This document shows positions 28,458 to 37,171 of a stretch of 64,000 nucleotides of DNA, one piece after another; positions within the stretch are counted from its first letter, which is position 1, and each line of letters starts with the position of its first letter. Source of the stretch: Nocardia concava NBRC 100430 (GTDB lineage: Bacteria > Actinomycetota > Actinomycetes > Mycobacteriales > Mycobacteriaceae); the NCBI RefSeq assembly GCF_000308815.1, contig NZ_BAFX01000061.1, positions 45,476-109,475 on the forward strand, in the 5' to 3' direction. Under the pieces are notes generated by a model. It saw only the letters and a program-made list of their open reading frames with translations. It was not told the origin of the DNA and searched no databases. Position numbers and translations under genes: made by a program.

Positions 28458-28895
28458 ATGCCACTAAACGGAGAGTACGAACCCAGCACGTCCGGATGGG
28501 CTCGCGAACAGGCCGAACAGTACGACGACTCCAATGGCGCCGAGGGGCACGAACTGCGCGGCGTGCCGATCATCCTGCTCACCACCCGCGGCAACAAGTC
28601 CGGCAAACTCCGCAAGACCCCGCTCATGCGCGTCGAGCACAACGGCGAATACGCCGCGGTCGCCTCGCTGGGCGGCGCTCCCAAGCATCCGGTCTGGTAC
28701 TGGAACATCAAGGCCGATCCGCACGTCGAGCTCCGCGACCGCGACCAGGTCCGCGACTACGACGCCCGCGAGGTCACCGGCGACGAGAAGGCTCTGTGGT
28801 GGAAGCGTGCCACCGAGGTCTGGCCGGACTACGACGAGTACCAGAAGAAGACCACCCGCGAGATCCCCGTCTTCGTCCTGACGCCCCGCCCCTGA
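28458..28895 (+). CDS. Deazaflavin (F420)-dependent nitroreductase, Ddn family
   Basis: 145 residues of the split-barrel Ddn/FDOR-A family. Seen: [25 protein letters not shown] (the F420 phosphate-binding region), [15 protein letters not shown] and the C-terminal [12 protein letters not shown]. Ddn of M. tuberculosis uses reduced F420 to reduce quinones and activates nitroimidazoles. The physiological substrate here is unknown. ATG start, divergent from the small membrane protein; a strong terminator follows. Confidence 0.9.
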   Translation: MPLNGEYEPSTSGWAREQAEQYDDSNGAEGHELRGVPIILLTTRGNKSGKLRKTPLMRVEHNGEYAAVASLGGAPKHPVWYWNIKADPHVELRDRDQVRDYDAREVTGDEKALWWKRATEVWPDYDEYQKKTTREIPVFVLTPRP

Positions 28896-28936
28896 ATCTC
28901 GCCCGCCGCGGCGCCGGGAAGCGCGACGGTCGATAA

Positions 28937-28973
28937 GAAGATGCCCCGGTCACGTTGTGACCGGGGCATCTTC
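28937..28973. terminator. Strong bidirectional hairpin terminator
   Basis: A perfect 17-pair stem (28937-28953 and 28957-28973; arms GAAGATGCCCCGGTCAC and its complement) with a three-base loop GTT. It lies 41 bases after the Ddn-like gene and before the end of the convergent secreted-protein gene. Confidence 0.9.
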
Positions 28974-29027
28974 GCGGTTGTACACCTACCGGATCACCGG
29001 TGTTGCCGCGTCATGCGGGGCGAGGCC

Positions 29028-29369
29028 TCAGGGCAGGATCTGCGGCACGACGTCCGGGGCGACCGCACCGGTGACCGCGCCGACGACGCCGCCGACGACC
29101 GCGCCGTTGAGCGCCGCGCTGCCCACCGCGGCCGAGCCGATGCCAGGGACGATGATGGCCGGCAGGGAGAGGATCGCGCCCGAGGCGGCGCCGATGCCGG
29201 CGCCCGCGGCGGCGCCGTTGGCCAGCGGATCGTGGTTCTGGGCGTCGGGGTTGGTGGCGACCGGCTGCAGATCCAGGGGTGCGGCGGAGGCGGTCGCGGT
29301 GCCCGCGGCGATACCGGCCGTGATGGCGGCTGCGGTCAGCGTAATGGCAACGGGCTTACGGAAATTCAT
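29028..29369 (-). CDS. Secreted Ala/Gly-rich small protein
   Basis: 113 residues. Signal peptide MNFRKPVAITLTAAAITAG... with cleavage near ASA|AP. The mature part is short, first polar (NPDAQNHDPLANG) and then glycine/alanine-rich with hydrophobic stretches, so it may sit in or on the envelope. No family recognised; similar small exported proteins are common in nocardiae. ATG 29369 fits the signal peptide, although the frame runs to 29408. The 234-base gap 29370-29603 upstream shows no gene. Confidence 0.65.
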   Translation of the reverse strand: MNFRKPVAITLTAAAITAGIAAGTATASAAPLDLQPVATNPDAQNHDPLANGAAAGAGIGAASGAILSLPAIIVPGIGSAAVGSAALNGAVVGGVVGAVTGAVAPDVVPQILP

Positions 29370-29603
29370 CAGGCTTGTGGCTTTCTGGTTGATTCTCGGG
29401 TAGAGCAAGCGAATCGACGTTAGCTATCGATTTGCGCTGGTCGCAAAGCGGAGCGGGGACCTCCCCGCCTCAACCTGAACATTCGTCCAGCTCGGCGCGG
29501 GGTTGCGAGTTCAATCACGTCCGGCGCTTGGCAAATAAGGTCGAACCCGGCCCTTTTCGGCTCCGAGCGCAGGTCGCCGCATGCCCCCGGCTAGCATGTT
29601 CGG

Positions 29604-30959
29604 GTGTCTGATCCGCTTGCTGTAGCAACGAAGGTGTCCGGTCCGCTGCCCGAACTGACGGCGGATGAGATCGACGCGGCTGCCAAGCGAATTTCGGAGA
29701 TTATCGAGCCGACGCCGCTGCAACGGATTCCGCGGCTGTCGGCGCTGACCGGGGCCGAGGTCTACCTCAAGCGCGAGGACCTCACCGCCGTCCGCTCCTA
29801 CAAGCTGCGCGGCGCCTACAACCTCATGGTGCAGCTCACCGAGGCCGAGAAGGCCGCCGGCGTGGTCACCGCCAGCGCCGGAAACCACGCCCAGGGCGTG
29901 GCTTTCGCGTGCAAGGCGATGGGCGTGCGGGGCCGCATCTACGTGCCGACCACCACCCCGAAGCAGAAGCGCGACCGAATCCGCGTGCACGGCGGCGAGT
30001 TCGTGCAGCTCATCGCCATCGGCGATACCTACGACGCGGCCGCCGCGGCCGCCGCCGACGATGTGGCACGCACCGGGGCCACCATGGTCCCGCCCTTCGA
30101 CGATCCGCGCACCGCGGCCGGGCAGGGCACCATCGCCGCGGAGTTCCTCGAACAGCTCGGCAGCCAGCCCGATCTGGTGGTGGTCCCGGTCGGCGGCGGT
30201 GGCTGCCTCGCCGGCATCGCGACCTACCTGCGCGAGCGCGCGCCACAGACCGCGATCCTGGCGGCCGAGCCCACGGGCGCGGCGTCCATGACCGCGGCGC
30301 TGGTGGCCGGGGGGCCGGTGACGCTGCCCGAGATCGATCCCTTCGTCGACGGCGCGGCCGTGCGCCGGGTCGGCGCGGTCGGGTATCAGGCGGTGGTGCG
30401 CTTCGGCGGGCAGGTCCGCTCGCACGCCTCGCTGCCCTTACTGACCAGCACCGAAACCCGTTCGGGCGCAGGCTCTTTCCGCATGATGCACGTGGACGAG
30501 GGCGCGATCTGCACGGCCATGCTGGAGCTGTACCAGAACGAGGGCATCGTCGCCGAGCCCGCGGGCGCGCTCGCGGCGGCGGCATTGCGCGAGGTCGAGG
30601 TGGAGCCGGGCTCGACGGTGGTGGTGCTGCTCTCCGGCGGCAACAACGACGTCTCCCGCTACGGCGAGGTCATCGAGCGCTCACTGGTGCATCAGGGGCT
30701 GAAACACTATTTCCTGGTGGACTTTCCGCAGGAGCCCGGCGCGCTGCGCCGCTTCCTGGACGAGGTCCTGGGCCCCGATGACGACATCACGCTGTTCGAG
30801 TACGTCAAGCGCAACAACCGGGAGACCGGGGCCGCGCTGGTCGGCATCGAGCTGGGTGCGCCGGACGGGCTCGAGTCGCTGCTCAAGCGCATGGACGAGG
30901 CCCCGATCCAGTGCGAGCGCCTGGATCCGAACTCACCCGCGTACCGCTACCTGACCTAG
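29604..30959 (+). CDS. ilvA: Threonine ammonia-lyase (threonine dehydratase)
   Basis: 451 residues. PLP-dependent conversion of threonine to 2-oxobutanoate, the first step to isoleucine. PLP-lysine in VRSYKLRGAYN, SAGNHAQGVAFACK as the phosphate loop region, and the glycine-rich VPVGGGGCLAGI. After about residue 340 comes one ACT-like regulatory region (HYFLVDFPQEPGALRRFLDEV), so this is the short form with a single regulatory domain. GTG start at 29604. A palindromic repeat follows directly after the stop. Confidence 0.95.
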   Translation: MSDPLAVATKVSGPLPELTADEIDAAAKRISEIIEPTPLQRIPRLSALTGAEVYLKREDLTAVRSYKLRGAYNLMVQLTEAEKAAGVVTASAGNHAQGVAFACKAMGVRGRIYVPTTTPKQKRDRIRVHGGEFVQLIAIGDTYDAAAAAAADDVARTGATMVPPFDDPRTAAGQGTIAAEFLEQLGSQPDLVVVPVGGGGCLAGIATYLRERAPQTAILAAEPTGAASMTAALVAGGPVTLPEIDPFVDGAAVRRVGAVGYQAVVRFGGQVRSHASLPLLTSTETRSGAGSFRMMHVDEGAICTAMLELYQNEGIVAEPAGALAAAALREVEVEPGSTVVVLLSGGNNDVSRYGEVIERSLVHQGLKHYFLVDFPQEPGALRRFLDEVLGPDDDITLFEYVKRNNRETGAALVGIELGAPDGLESLLKRMDEAPIQCERLDPNSPAYRYLT

Positions 30960-30963
30960 CTCT

Positions 30964-31038
30964 CGTCATCCCAGCATGTTTTTGGCTGGGATCCATACCC
31001 CGGGTGTGGATTCCGGCCAAAAGCACGCCGGAATGACG
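30964..31038. repeat. Intergenic copy of the palindromic repeat element
   Basis: Second copy of the element at 434-508: arms 30964-30999 and 31003-31038, each with the CGTCAT-CC...GG-ATCCA pattern, loop CCG. It begins four bases after the ilvA stop and ends 30 bases before the stop of the convergent response regulator. The long stem could end transcription from both sides. The left arm has diverged more (CCAGCATG for CCGGCGTG). Confidence 0.85.
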
Positions 31039-31067
31039 GGGGTGATGTCGTTGCCCCAGTTGGGGAT

Positions 31068-31748
31068 TCACGCGTGCAGCAGATATCCGGCCGCGGAAGT
31101 ATGGATGATCTGCGGCTCGCCGAGCTTGCGGTCCAGCCGCGTGATCATCTCGTCGACGGTCGCGGTCGAGCCGGGATTGTCGCTGCAGAACGCGGCGATC
31201 TCGGCCGGGGTGACCAGGGTGCCCGCCCGCGCGGCCAGCAGTTCCAGCGCGCAGAATTCGCGGGTGGTCATGGTCAGCAGGATGCCGCTGCGCCGGACCC
31301 GGCGGCGAATGCGGTCCACCACCAGGTCGCCGATGGTGAGTACCGGCGTCGGCTGCGGCCGGCTCAGGGAGGACAGCGCCAGCACCCGCGCGGCCAGCTC
31401 GCTCAGCGAGAACGGCTTGGCCAGGTAGTCGTCCGCGCCGCCCGCGTAGCTCTCGCTGCGATCGGTGGCGCTCTCGCGGGCGGTGATCAACAATGCGGGT
31501 GTGCGATCACCCGATTCCCGTTGCCGCCGAACCAGATCCAGTCCGTCGCCGTCGGGTAGCCCGCGGTCCACGATGAGGCAGTCGTAGAGTCGCGCACCGC
31601 ACTGCTCGCCGGCCTCGCCGAGATTGCGGGTCAGATCGACGTGGAATCCGGCGCTGCGCAGTCCGTCCGCGACGCGTGCGCCCAGCTGCTCGTCGTCCTC
31701 ACACACCAGGACCCATACGCTGCGGGCGCTCACTCCATCGTCGGACAT
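31068..31748 (-). CDS. Orphan OmpR-type response regulator
   Basis: 226 residues. Receiver with VCEDDEQLG, Asp in DCLIVDRGLPDGDGL, Lys in YLAKPFSLSEL, then a winged-helix DNA-binding domain (TMTTREFCALELLAARAG ... VDEMITRLDRKLG). No kinase is adjacent. It is a close paralogue of the regulator at 50993-51682, sharing DRGLPDGDGLDLVR and the QRESG-RTP segment. ATG 31748 used; an upstream ATG at 31784 would add residues without domain support. Confidence 0.88.
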   Translation of the reverse strand: MSDDGVSARSVWVLVCEDDEQLGARVADGLRSAGFHVDLTRNLGEAGEQCGARLYDCLIVDRGLPDGDGLDLVRRQRESGDRTPALLITARESATDRSESYAGGADDYLAKPFSLSELAARVLALSSLSRPQPTPVLTIGDLVVDRIRRRVRRSGILLTMTTREFCALELLAARAGTLVTPAEIAAFCSDNPGSTATVDEMITRLDRKLGEPQIIHTSAAGYLLHA

Positions 31749-31937
31749 GAAACCACGGTGCCACATGGATCGTGAACGATTCATGAGCGATCGCCGAGCG
31801 ACCGGGAAGTGTTAACGCCGGGCGGGCGGGTACTTGTGGGGGCACGTGCGCGGGTTAACGAGCGCGCGGCGGGGCCGGGATAAACGGGTAGTTCACTACG
31901 CGTGAAACCGAATGGTCAGAACGGGAGGCTGGCATTC

Positions 31938-33089
31938 ATGAAAAGGCTGGTGGTGTGCTGTGACGGCACGTGGAAAGCCGAGTCGAGCACGACGGTGTCG
32001 AACATCGTCAAGATCGCCGAGACGGTGCGGCTGACCGGAGCGGACCGGGAGGGGAAGTCCGTAGGTCAGCGCGTGTTCTACGTGTCGGGGCCCGGCTCAC
32101 GGGGATTCATGTCGGACCGAGTGCTGGGCGGGGCCTTCGGGCTCGGCCTCGAGGCCAATCTGTCGGCGGCCTACTGGCAGTTGGCGCTGAACTGGGAGCC
32201 CGGGGACGAGATCTACATCTTCGGGTTCAGCCGGGGCGCATACACCGCGCGCAGTCTGGCGGGGATGATCAACCGGCTCGGAATCCTGAAGTACGACGCC
32301 ATGATTCACGGCATGTACCCCAGGGCGCTCGAGATCTACAAGACCCGCAAGGCGCATCCGGACGATCCGGATCCGGTGGAGTGGGACGAGTTCCGCGACG
32401 AGTACTGCTACGCGCAGCGGCCGACGATCAACTTCCTGGGCGTGTTCGACACCGTCGGCGCGATGGGCGTGCCCGGGCTGACGTCGTGGAAGCATCGCTT
32501 CCACGACGTGCGGCTGGGTCCCATCGTGCTGTGTGCGCGGCAGGCGCTCGCGATCGATGAGCGGCGCCGGGAATTCGCGCCGTGCCTGTGGGAGGTGCCC
32601 GCCGAGCAGAAGGAACTGCACCGCCGCTCCGACCGGGTGAAGCAGGTCTGGTTCGAGGGCGTGCACAGCGATATCGGCGGCGGCTACGCGGATTGCGGGC
32701 TGTCCGATATCACCCTGCGCTGGATGATTGCCGAGGCCGAGGCGGAGGGGTTGAGCTTCGACCACGACCGTCTCGACACGCTGCTGCGCGACTGCCCGTT
32801 CGACGCCACGCACCTGCACGATTCGCTCAGCCCCGCATTCCGGGTGCTGAATCTGGTTCGCCTGGCGCTGACTTGGCGCAATCCGCGCTTCTACTGGGAT
32901 TCCTGGCGCAAGCTGCTGCAGCCGGGCGACGAGGGCAGCTACCTGGCCTCGACCGTCCCGGACCGAAAGGGCTACCGCCCGGCCAATATTCGCCGGTGGT
33001 GCGAGGACGGCGAGCGCCCGGTGCCGCCGGAACTCATCGAGCCCGTCGAACTGGTTCCACTCCCGGATGTCCGGGTGCTCACGAGCTGA
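31938..33089 (+). CDS. DUF2235 alpha/beta-hydrolase-domain protein
   Basis: 383 residues. N-terminal KRLVVCCDGTWK and a nucleophile elbow GFSRGAYTARSLAG place it in DUF2235, the family of phospholipase-type hydrolases that includes the T6SS Tle1 effectors. Also seen: FLGVFDTVGAMG and WFEGVHSDIGGGY, carrying the likely acid and histidine. No secretion signal, so it is probably cytoplasmic; the lipid or other ester substrate is unknown. GGAGG precedes ATG 31938. A Ser/Thr kinase gene follows after 83 bases. Confidence 0.88.
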   Translation: MKRLVVCCDGTWKAESSTTVSNIVKIAETVRLTGADREGKSVGQRVFYVSGPGSRGFMSDRVLGGAFGLGLEANLSAAYWQLALNWEPGDEIYIFGFSRGAYTARSLAGMINRLGILKYDAMIHGMYPRALEIYKTRKAHPDDPDPVEWDEFRDEYCYAQRPTINFLGVFDTVGAMGVPGLTSWKHRFHDVRLGPIVLCARQALAIDERRREFAPCLWEVPAEQKELHRRSDRVKQVWFEGVHSDIGGGYADCGLSDITLRWMIAEAEAEGLSFDHDRLDTLLRDCPFDATHLHDSLSPAFRVLNLVRLALTWRNPRFYWDSWRKLLQPGDEGSYLASTVPDRKGYRPANIRRWCEDGERPVPPELIEPVELVPLPDVRVLTS

Positions 33090-33172
33090 TCGCCATGTTG
33101 CTCTCCTCTTACCGGACGTTCGCCGCGGCGCTATCCTCGCATCGGCGGACTTCGGGAGGAGGTGCGCGCAGG

Positions 33173-34063
33173 GTGGTCGCCACGGAGTTGGTCGCGGGGT
33201 CGGTGTTCGCGGGATACGTGATCGAACGGCGGCTGGGTGCTGGCGGGATGGGCACGGTCTACCTGGCCAAGCATCCGGGGCTGGAGATGTCGGTCGCGCT
33301 GAAGGTGCTCAAACCGGTGGTGGCCGATTCCGCCGGAACCGCGCAGTTCCGCCGCGAGGCGCAACTGGTGGCGAACCTGCAGCATCCGAATGTCGTCGAT
33401 ATCAAGGACTTCGGCGAAGAGGGCGGCACGCTCTGGATGGCCATGCAGTACGTGCCGGGCGGCGACCTGGTCAGCCTCATCGAGGAGAACCCGTGCGGCA
33501 TCGACCCCGACCGCGCGGTCCGCATGGTGGCCGCCGTCGCCGACGCCCTGGACTACGCCCACGCCAACCAGGTCGTCCACCGGGACGTGAAGCCCGCCAA
33601 CATCTTCCGCACCACCGGCACCGGCGGCGCGGACTGGGTCCTGATCGGCGACTTCGGCATCGCCCGCAGCCTCGCCGCGGACGAAACCCTCACCGCCACC
33701 GGCCGCTGGGCCTTCTCCCAGCCCTACGCACCCCCGGAACAGCAGGTGGGCCGCCCGGCCGGCCCACGCGCCGACGTCCATGCCCTCGCCGTCACGCTGT
33801 ATCAGCTGGTGACCGGCGAGCTACCCGGCGAACTACCTGTCCCCGTGAAGGATTCGAGGCTGCCGGGCAAACTCGGGGCGGTGCTGGCCAAGGCCACCGC
33901 CTGGAACCCGGCCGAACGCCACGCCAGCTGCGGCGAGCTGGCGGCGTCCGCGGCCCGCGCCCTGCATGCGCGCAGATGGAGAGATCGCTCCGCCGGACAT
34001 ATCGGCAGCCGGGACCGCGTGGCCTCGGTGGCGCGGCGAATCACCGGACGAGGCGACCGGTGA
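33173..34063 (+). CDS. Soluble Ser/Thr protein kinase (kinase domain only)
   Basis: 296 residues: essentially one Hanks-type kinase domain. GAGGMGTVYLA glycine loop, Lys44 in VALKVL, HRDVKPANI (Asp138), DFG at 160-162, and PPEQ at the end of the activation segment, which reads GRWAFSQPYAPPEQ. Unlike PknA/B there is no membrane helix or sensor domain; the last about 50 residues are basic. Strong Shine-Dalgarno GGAGGAGGT (33155-33163) before GTG 33173 decides the start. Possibly co-transcribed with the DUF2235 hydrolase, which might be its substrate. Confidence 0.88.
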   Translation: MVATELVAGSVFAGYVIERRLGAGGMGTVYLAKHPGLEMSVALKVLKPVVADSAGTAQFRREAQLVANLQHPNVVDIKDFGEEGGTLWMAMQYVPGGDLVSLIEENPCGIDPDRAVRMVAAVADALDYAHANQVVHRDVKPANIFRTTGTGGADWVLIGDFGIARSLAADETLTATGRWAFSQPYAPPEQQVGRPAGPRADVHALAVTLYQLVTGELPGELPVPVKDSRLPGKLGAVLAKATAWNPAERHASCGELAASAARALHARRWRDRSAGHIGSRDRVASVARRITGRGDR

Positions 34064-34136
34064 CGGCGGCCCCGATAACACCCAATCCCCTTGCCGCACG
34101 GTCCCGAACTGACCATCGCTCTCCTCGGTCCAGATC

Positions 34137-34187
34137 TATACGCCACCGTATATCAGGAGTAGCCTCCGATGTATACGGCACCGTATA
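34137..34187. promoter_or_regulatory. Twin palindromic operator sites
   Basis: Two copies of a 16-base palindrome, 35 bases apart: TATACGCCACCGTATA (34137-34152, one mismatch) and TATACGGCACCGTATA (34172-34187, perfect 7-base arms). The A/T-rich ends stand out in a GC-rich genome. They lie 20-70 bases before the gene at 34208 and look like TetR/PadR-type dimer sites. No regulator gene adjoins them. Confidence 0.75.
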
Positions 34188-34207
34188 TATCCGAGGAGGC
34201 ACTTCGC

Positions 34208-34717
34208 ATGACTTCGATCGACACGCCCACCGCCGTTCAGCTGCATACGATTCCGGCGGAGTCGCGCGCCTATGTCACCTTCGCCGAGCCGTACTACATC
34301 GACGTGTTCGCGCTCCCGATCGACGCGGTGGCGCAGGGTTCGCCCGAGCAGTGGGCCCGGGCGCTGTTCGAACAGGCGGCGGGGAAGGGCGGTCAGTTCA
34401 TCTGGGGAATTCTGCTGACCATGCGGCTGGCGCGGCCCGGCACGCCCGGGCATGTGGCGGGCTGGCGGATCGGGGATCGGGGCCCGGACTGGATTCGGCT
34501 CGAGGTCGAGGGGTGGATGTTGGACGGGCAGCTCGTGGTTCGCGCCGGGGAGCGGGAACTGATCATGGTCACCGCCGTCCGCTATCCGTTGCCGATCGGC
34601 CGACCGGTGTGGAACGTGCTGTCGCGCGTACACCGAAGGCTGACGCCCGGCCTGCTCGCAAACGGGTTCCGGATCATGACCCGGAACCGGGCGGCCGAGG
34701 CCGCAGCCGGTCGCTGA
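34208..34717 (+). CDS. Conserved hypothetical protein, DUF2867/SRPBCC-like
   Basis: 169 residues. Features visible: AESRAYVTFAEPYYIDVFA, GWRIGDRGPDWIRLEVEGW, ELIMVTAVRY and VHRRLTPGLL near the end. The pattern recalls DUF2867-like proteins that may bind hydrophobic ligands, but this is a weak match. ATG 34208 is chosen because GAGGAGG (34192-34198) is correctly spaced; the ATG at 34169 lies inside the operator. The operator pair upstream suggests induction by an unknown signal. Confidence 0.65.
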   Translation: MTSIDTPTAVQLHTIPAESRAYVTFAEPYYIDVFALPIDAVAQGSPEQWARALFEQAAGKGGQFIWGILLTMRLARPGTPGHVAGWRIGDRGPDWIRLEVEGWMLDGQLVVRAGERELIMVTAVRYPLPIGRPVWNVLSRVHRRLTPGLLANGFRIMTRNRAAEAAAGR

Positions 34718-34747
34718 ACCGGGGTTCACCGCGCGCCGACCGCGCGG

Positions 34748-37171
34748 TCAGCGGACGAGCAGGGCCACGGGCAGGCGGGCGAAGAGTTTCTCCAGGCGCG
34801 CGCGGCCGGAGAAGGTGTGGCCGGTGAGGCGGTCGGTCCAATGTCCTTGGGGGAGATCGAGAACCGTGTCGGCCCAGCCGCCCGCCTCATCGAGGCGGAT
34901 GCTGTGCCGGGTGACCGCGACGATCACCTCGGGGGTCTCGCCGGTGCGGCCGCGCGCGTAGGAGATCAGGTGGTGGGCGCGGTCGCCGGAGGCGAAGAGT
35001 GGGATGTAGGTGCCGCCGACGAAGCAGTCGGGGCGTTCGCGGCGGAGCCAGAGGGCGTAGGCGGCGATCCACATCTTGACCGCGCCGGAGGGGTCGAGAT
35101 CGGGTGTGCCGGTGAGGGATTGCAGGAGGAGGGAGCGGTGGGTGAAGTCGACCGGGCGGCGGTTGTCGGGGTCGACGAGGGAGTCCTCCCACAGTTCGCA
35201 GCCCTGGTAGATGTCAGGGATGCCGGGGCCGCACAGCTGTAGCAGCTTTTGCGCCAGTGAGTCGGTCCAGGCGTGGGTGGCCAGATCGTTGACGAATTCA
35301 CCCAATTCGGCCCCGACCGGCCCGTCGAGGACGGTGTCGATCCAGCGGTGCACCGCCGTCTCGAACTCGATATCCGGTTCCTCCCAGGAGGATTGGGTGC
35401 CCGCCTCGCGAACGGCCTTCTCCGCGAACTGATGCAGCCGCTCCCGTAGCCCGGGCACGGCCGCGGCCGGACGCCCGTCGGCGGGCCAGACGCCGAACAT
35501 GTTCTGCAACAGGAACAGTGTGGTCGCGCCGTCGGGCCCGGGCGCGATCTCCTCCCAGGTGCTCACCGACCGCGCCCAGATATCGGGCACCTGCGAGAGC
35601 ATCCCGATGCGGGCGCGCACATCCTCGCCGCGCTTGGTGTCATGGGTGGACAGCGTGGTCATGGTGGCGGGCCAGCGCGCGGCACGCTCGGCATTGGCGA
35701 GATGGAATTCGATGACGGAGCAGCCGAAGCGAGCCGGATCCGAGCCCATCTCCTGCAGTGACACCAGCCGCGCGGCGCGGTAGAACATGGTGTCCTCCAC
35801 GGCTTTCGCGGTCATCGCCCCGCCCACCTGATGGAAGCGGGTGGCCGCCTCGCCGCCGAGTGACAGCGCGGTCACCAGCACCTGCAGCGGCGCGGTCAGC
35901 TCGGCATTGCGCCGGGCCACCTCGGCCACCACCGCGCCGACCATCCCGGCCAGCGGCGCGTAATCGGTGCGGTAGACCGGCATGAACGAGAGCACCTCGA
36001 TGGTGGCATTGGTGAGCGCCATGGTGTCGAAGGCGTCGGCGCGGGCATCGCGCTTGATCGCGGCCACCAGCCGCCGCACCTCGGGCACCAGCATGGTCTC
36101 GGCGACCGCGCGGCGAATTCGGTGCTCCTGCTCGATGAACCAGGCGCGATCGCTGCCGTGCCCGGTGAACTGCCGCGACAGCTCGGTCAGGTGCTTCTCG
36201 CCGTCCGGATCGATGAGCACGCCGCCGATATCGGCGAGAGCGTCATACCCGGTGGTGCCGTCGATGGGCAGGGTGGCGTCGAGCGGCTCGCGATTGGAGA
36301 GCACCTTCTCGACCAGCAGCAGCCGCTGCGGCCCGATGAGCTGGCGCAGCCGCCGCAGATACTCGCCCGGATCGGTCAGCCCGTCCGGATGATCCACGCG
36401 CACACCGTCGATCAGGTCGTGCTCGCACCAGGCGGCCAGTTCGCGATGGGTGGCCTCGAAGACGTCCGGATTCTCCTGCCGGATCGCGGCCAGCCCGCCG
36501 ACGGTGAAGTAGCGGCGATACCCGCACAGCCCGGACTTCCAGTTGACCAGCCGATAGTGCTGCTTGTCGTGGATGCGCAAAGCGTTCTCGCCGTCGGTGC
36601 CCGGCGCGATGGGGAAGCGCATATCGTGCAGCGCCAGCATGGGTTCGATGCCCGAGCGGTCCACGGTGAGCGCCGCGGGATCGTTCTCCCCGGCCAGCAC
36701 CGGCAGCGCGATGCGCCCGCCCGCGCCGTTGCCCGGCGTCCAGTCGATATCGAACCAGGAGGCGTACTTGGACTCCTTGCCGTTCTGGAGGACGTCCCAC
36801 CACCACTGGTTCTGCCGCGGATCGGCCACGCCCACATGGTTGGGCACCAGATCCACGATCAAACCCATGCCGCGGCTGCGCACCTCGTCCGACAGCGCCT
36901 TGAATCCGGTCGGCCCACCGAGTCCGACCGACACCGAGGCCGGGTCGGTGACGTCGTAGCCGTGGGTGGATCCGCGCGCCGCGGTCATCACGGGCGACAG
37001 GTACAGATGCGAAATGCCCAGCTGCTGCAGGTATTCGGCGATACCGCGCGCGTCGGCGAAGGTGAGCGCGTCGGGTCGCAGCTGCAGGCGATAGGTGCTG
37101 CGCACGGTCGTCTGCCGGGCAATGGGGCCGGTGTGGTGTTCGGGCGAGCTGGTCATGGCGGTATCGATCAT
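34748..37171 (-). CDS. treY: Maltooligosyltrehalose synthase
   Basis: 807 residues, GH13. Converts the reducing end of malto-oligosaccharides to a trehalosyl unit, the first committed step of the TreYZ route. Motifs: STYRLQLRPDALTF at the N-terminus, LVPNHVG, nucleophile region GVRVDHPDGL, acid/base LLVEKVL and LSTHDTKRGEDVR. ATG 37171 overlaps the treX stop by ATGA, so the pair is coupled (ATG 37156 also possible). TreZ, which releases trehalose and normally follows, is absent. Confidence 0.95.
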   Translation of the reverse strand: MIDTAMTSSPEHHTGPIARQTTVRSTYRLQLRPDALTFADARGIAEYLQQLGISHLYLSPVMTAARGSTHGYDVTDPASVSVGLGGPTGFKALSDEVRSRGMGLIVDLVPNHVGVADPRQNQWWWDVLQNGKESKYASWFDIDWTPGNGAGGRIALPVLAGENDPAALTVDRSGIEPMLALHDMRFPIAPGTDGENALRIHDKQHYRLVNWKSGLCGYRRYFTVGGLAAIRQENPDVFEATHRELAAWCEHDLIDGVRVDHPDGLTDPGEYLRRLRQLIGPQRLLLVEKVLSNREPLDATLPIDGTTGYDALADIGGVLIDPDGEKHLTELSRQFTGHGSDRAWFIEQEHRIRRAVAETMLVPEVRRLVAAIKRDARADAFDTMALTNATIEVLSFMPVYRTDYAPLAGMVGAVVAEVARRNAELTAPLQVLVTALSLGGEAATRFHQVGGAMTAKAVEDTMFYRAARLVSLQEMGSDPARFGCSVIEFHLANAERAARWPATMTTLSTHDTKRGEDVRARIGMLSQVPDIWARSVSTWEEIAPGPDGATTLFLLQNMFGVWPADGRPAAAVPGLRERLHQFAEKAVREAGTQSSWEEPDIEFETAVHRWIDTVLDGPVGAELGEFVNDLATHAWTDSLAQKLLQLCGPGIPDIYQGCELWEDSLVDPDNRRPVDFTHRSLLLQSLTGTPDLDPSGAVKMWIAAYALWLRRERPDCFVGGTYIPLFASGDRAHHLISYARGRTGETPEVIVAVTRHSIRLDEAGGWADTVLDLPQGHWTDRLTGHTFSGRARLEKLFARLPVALLVR

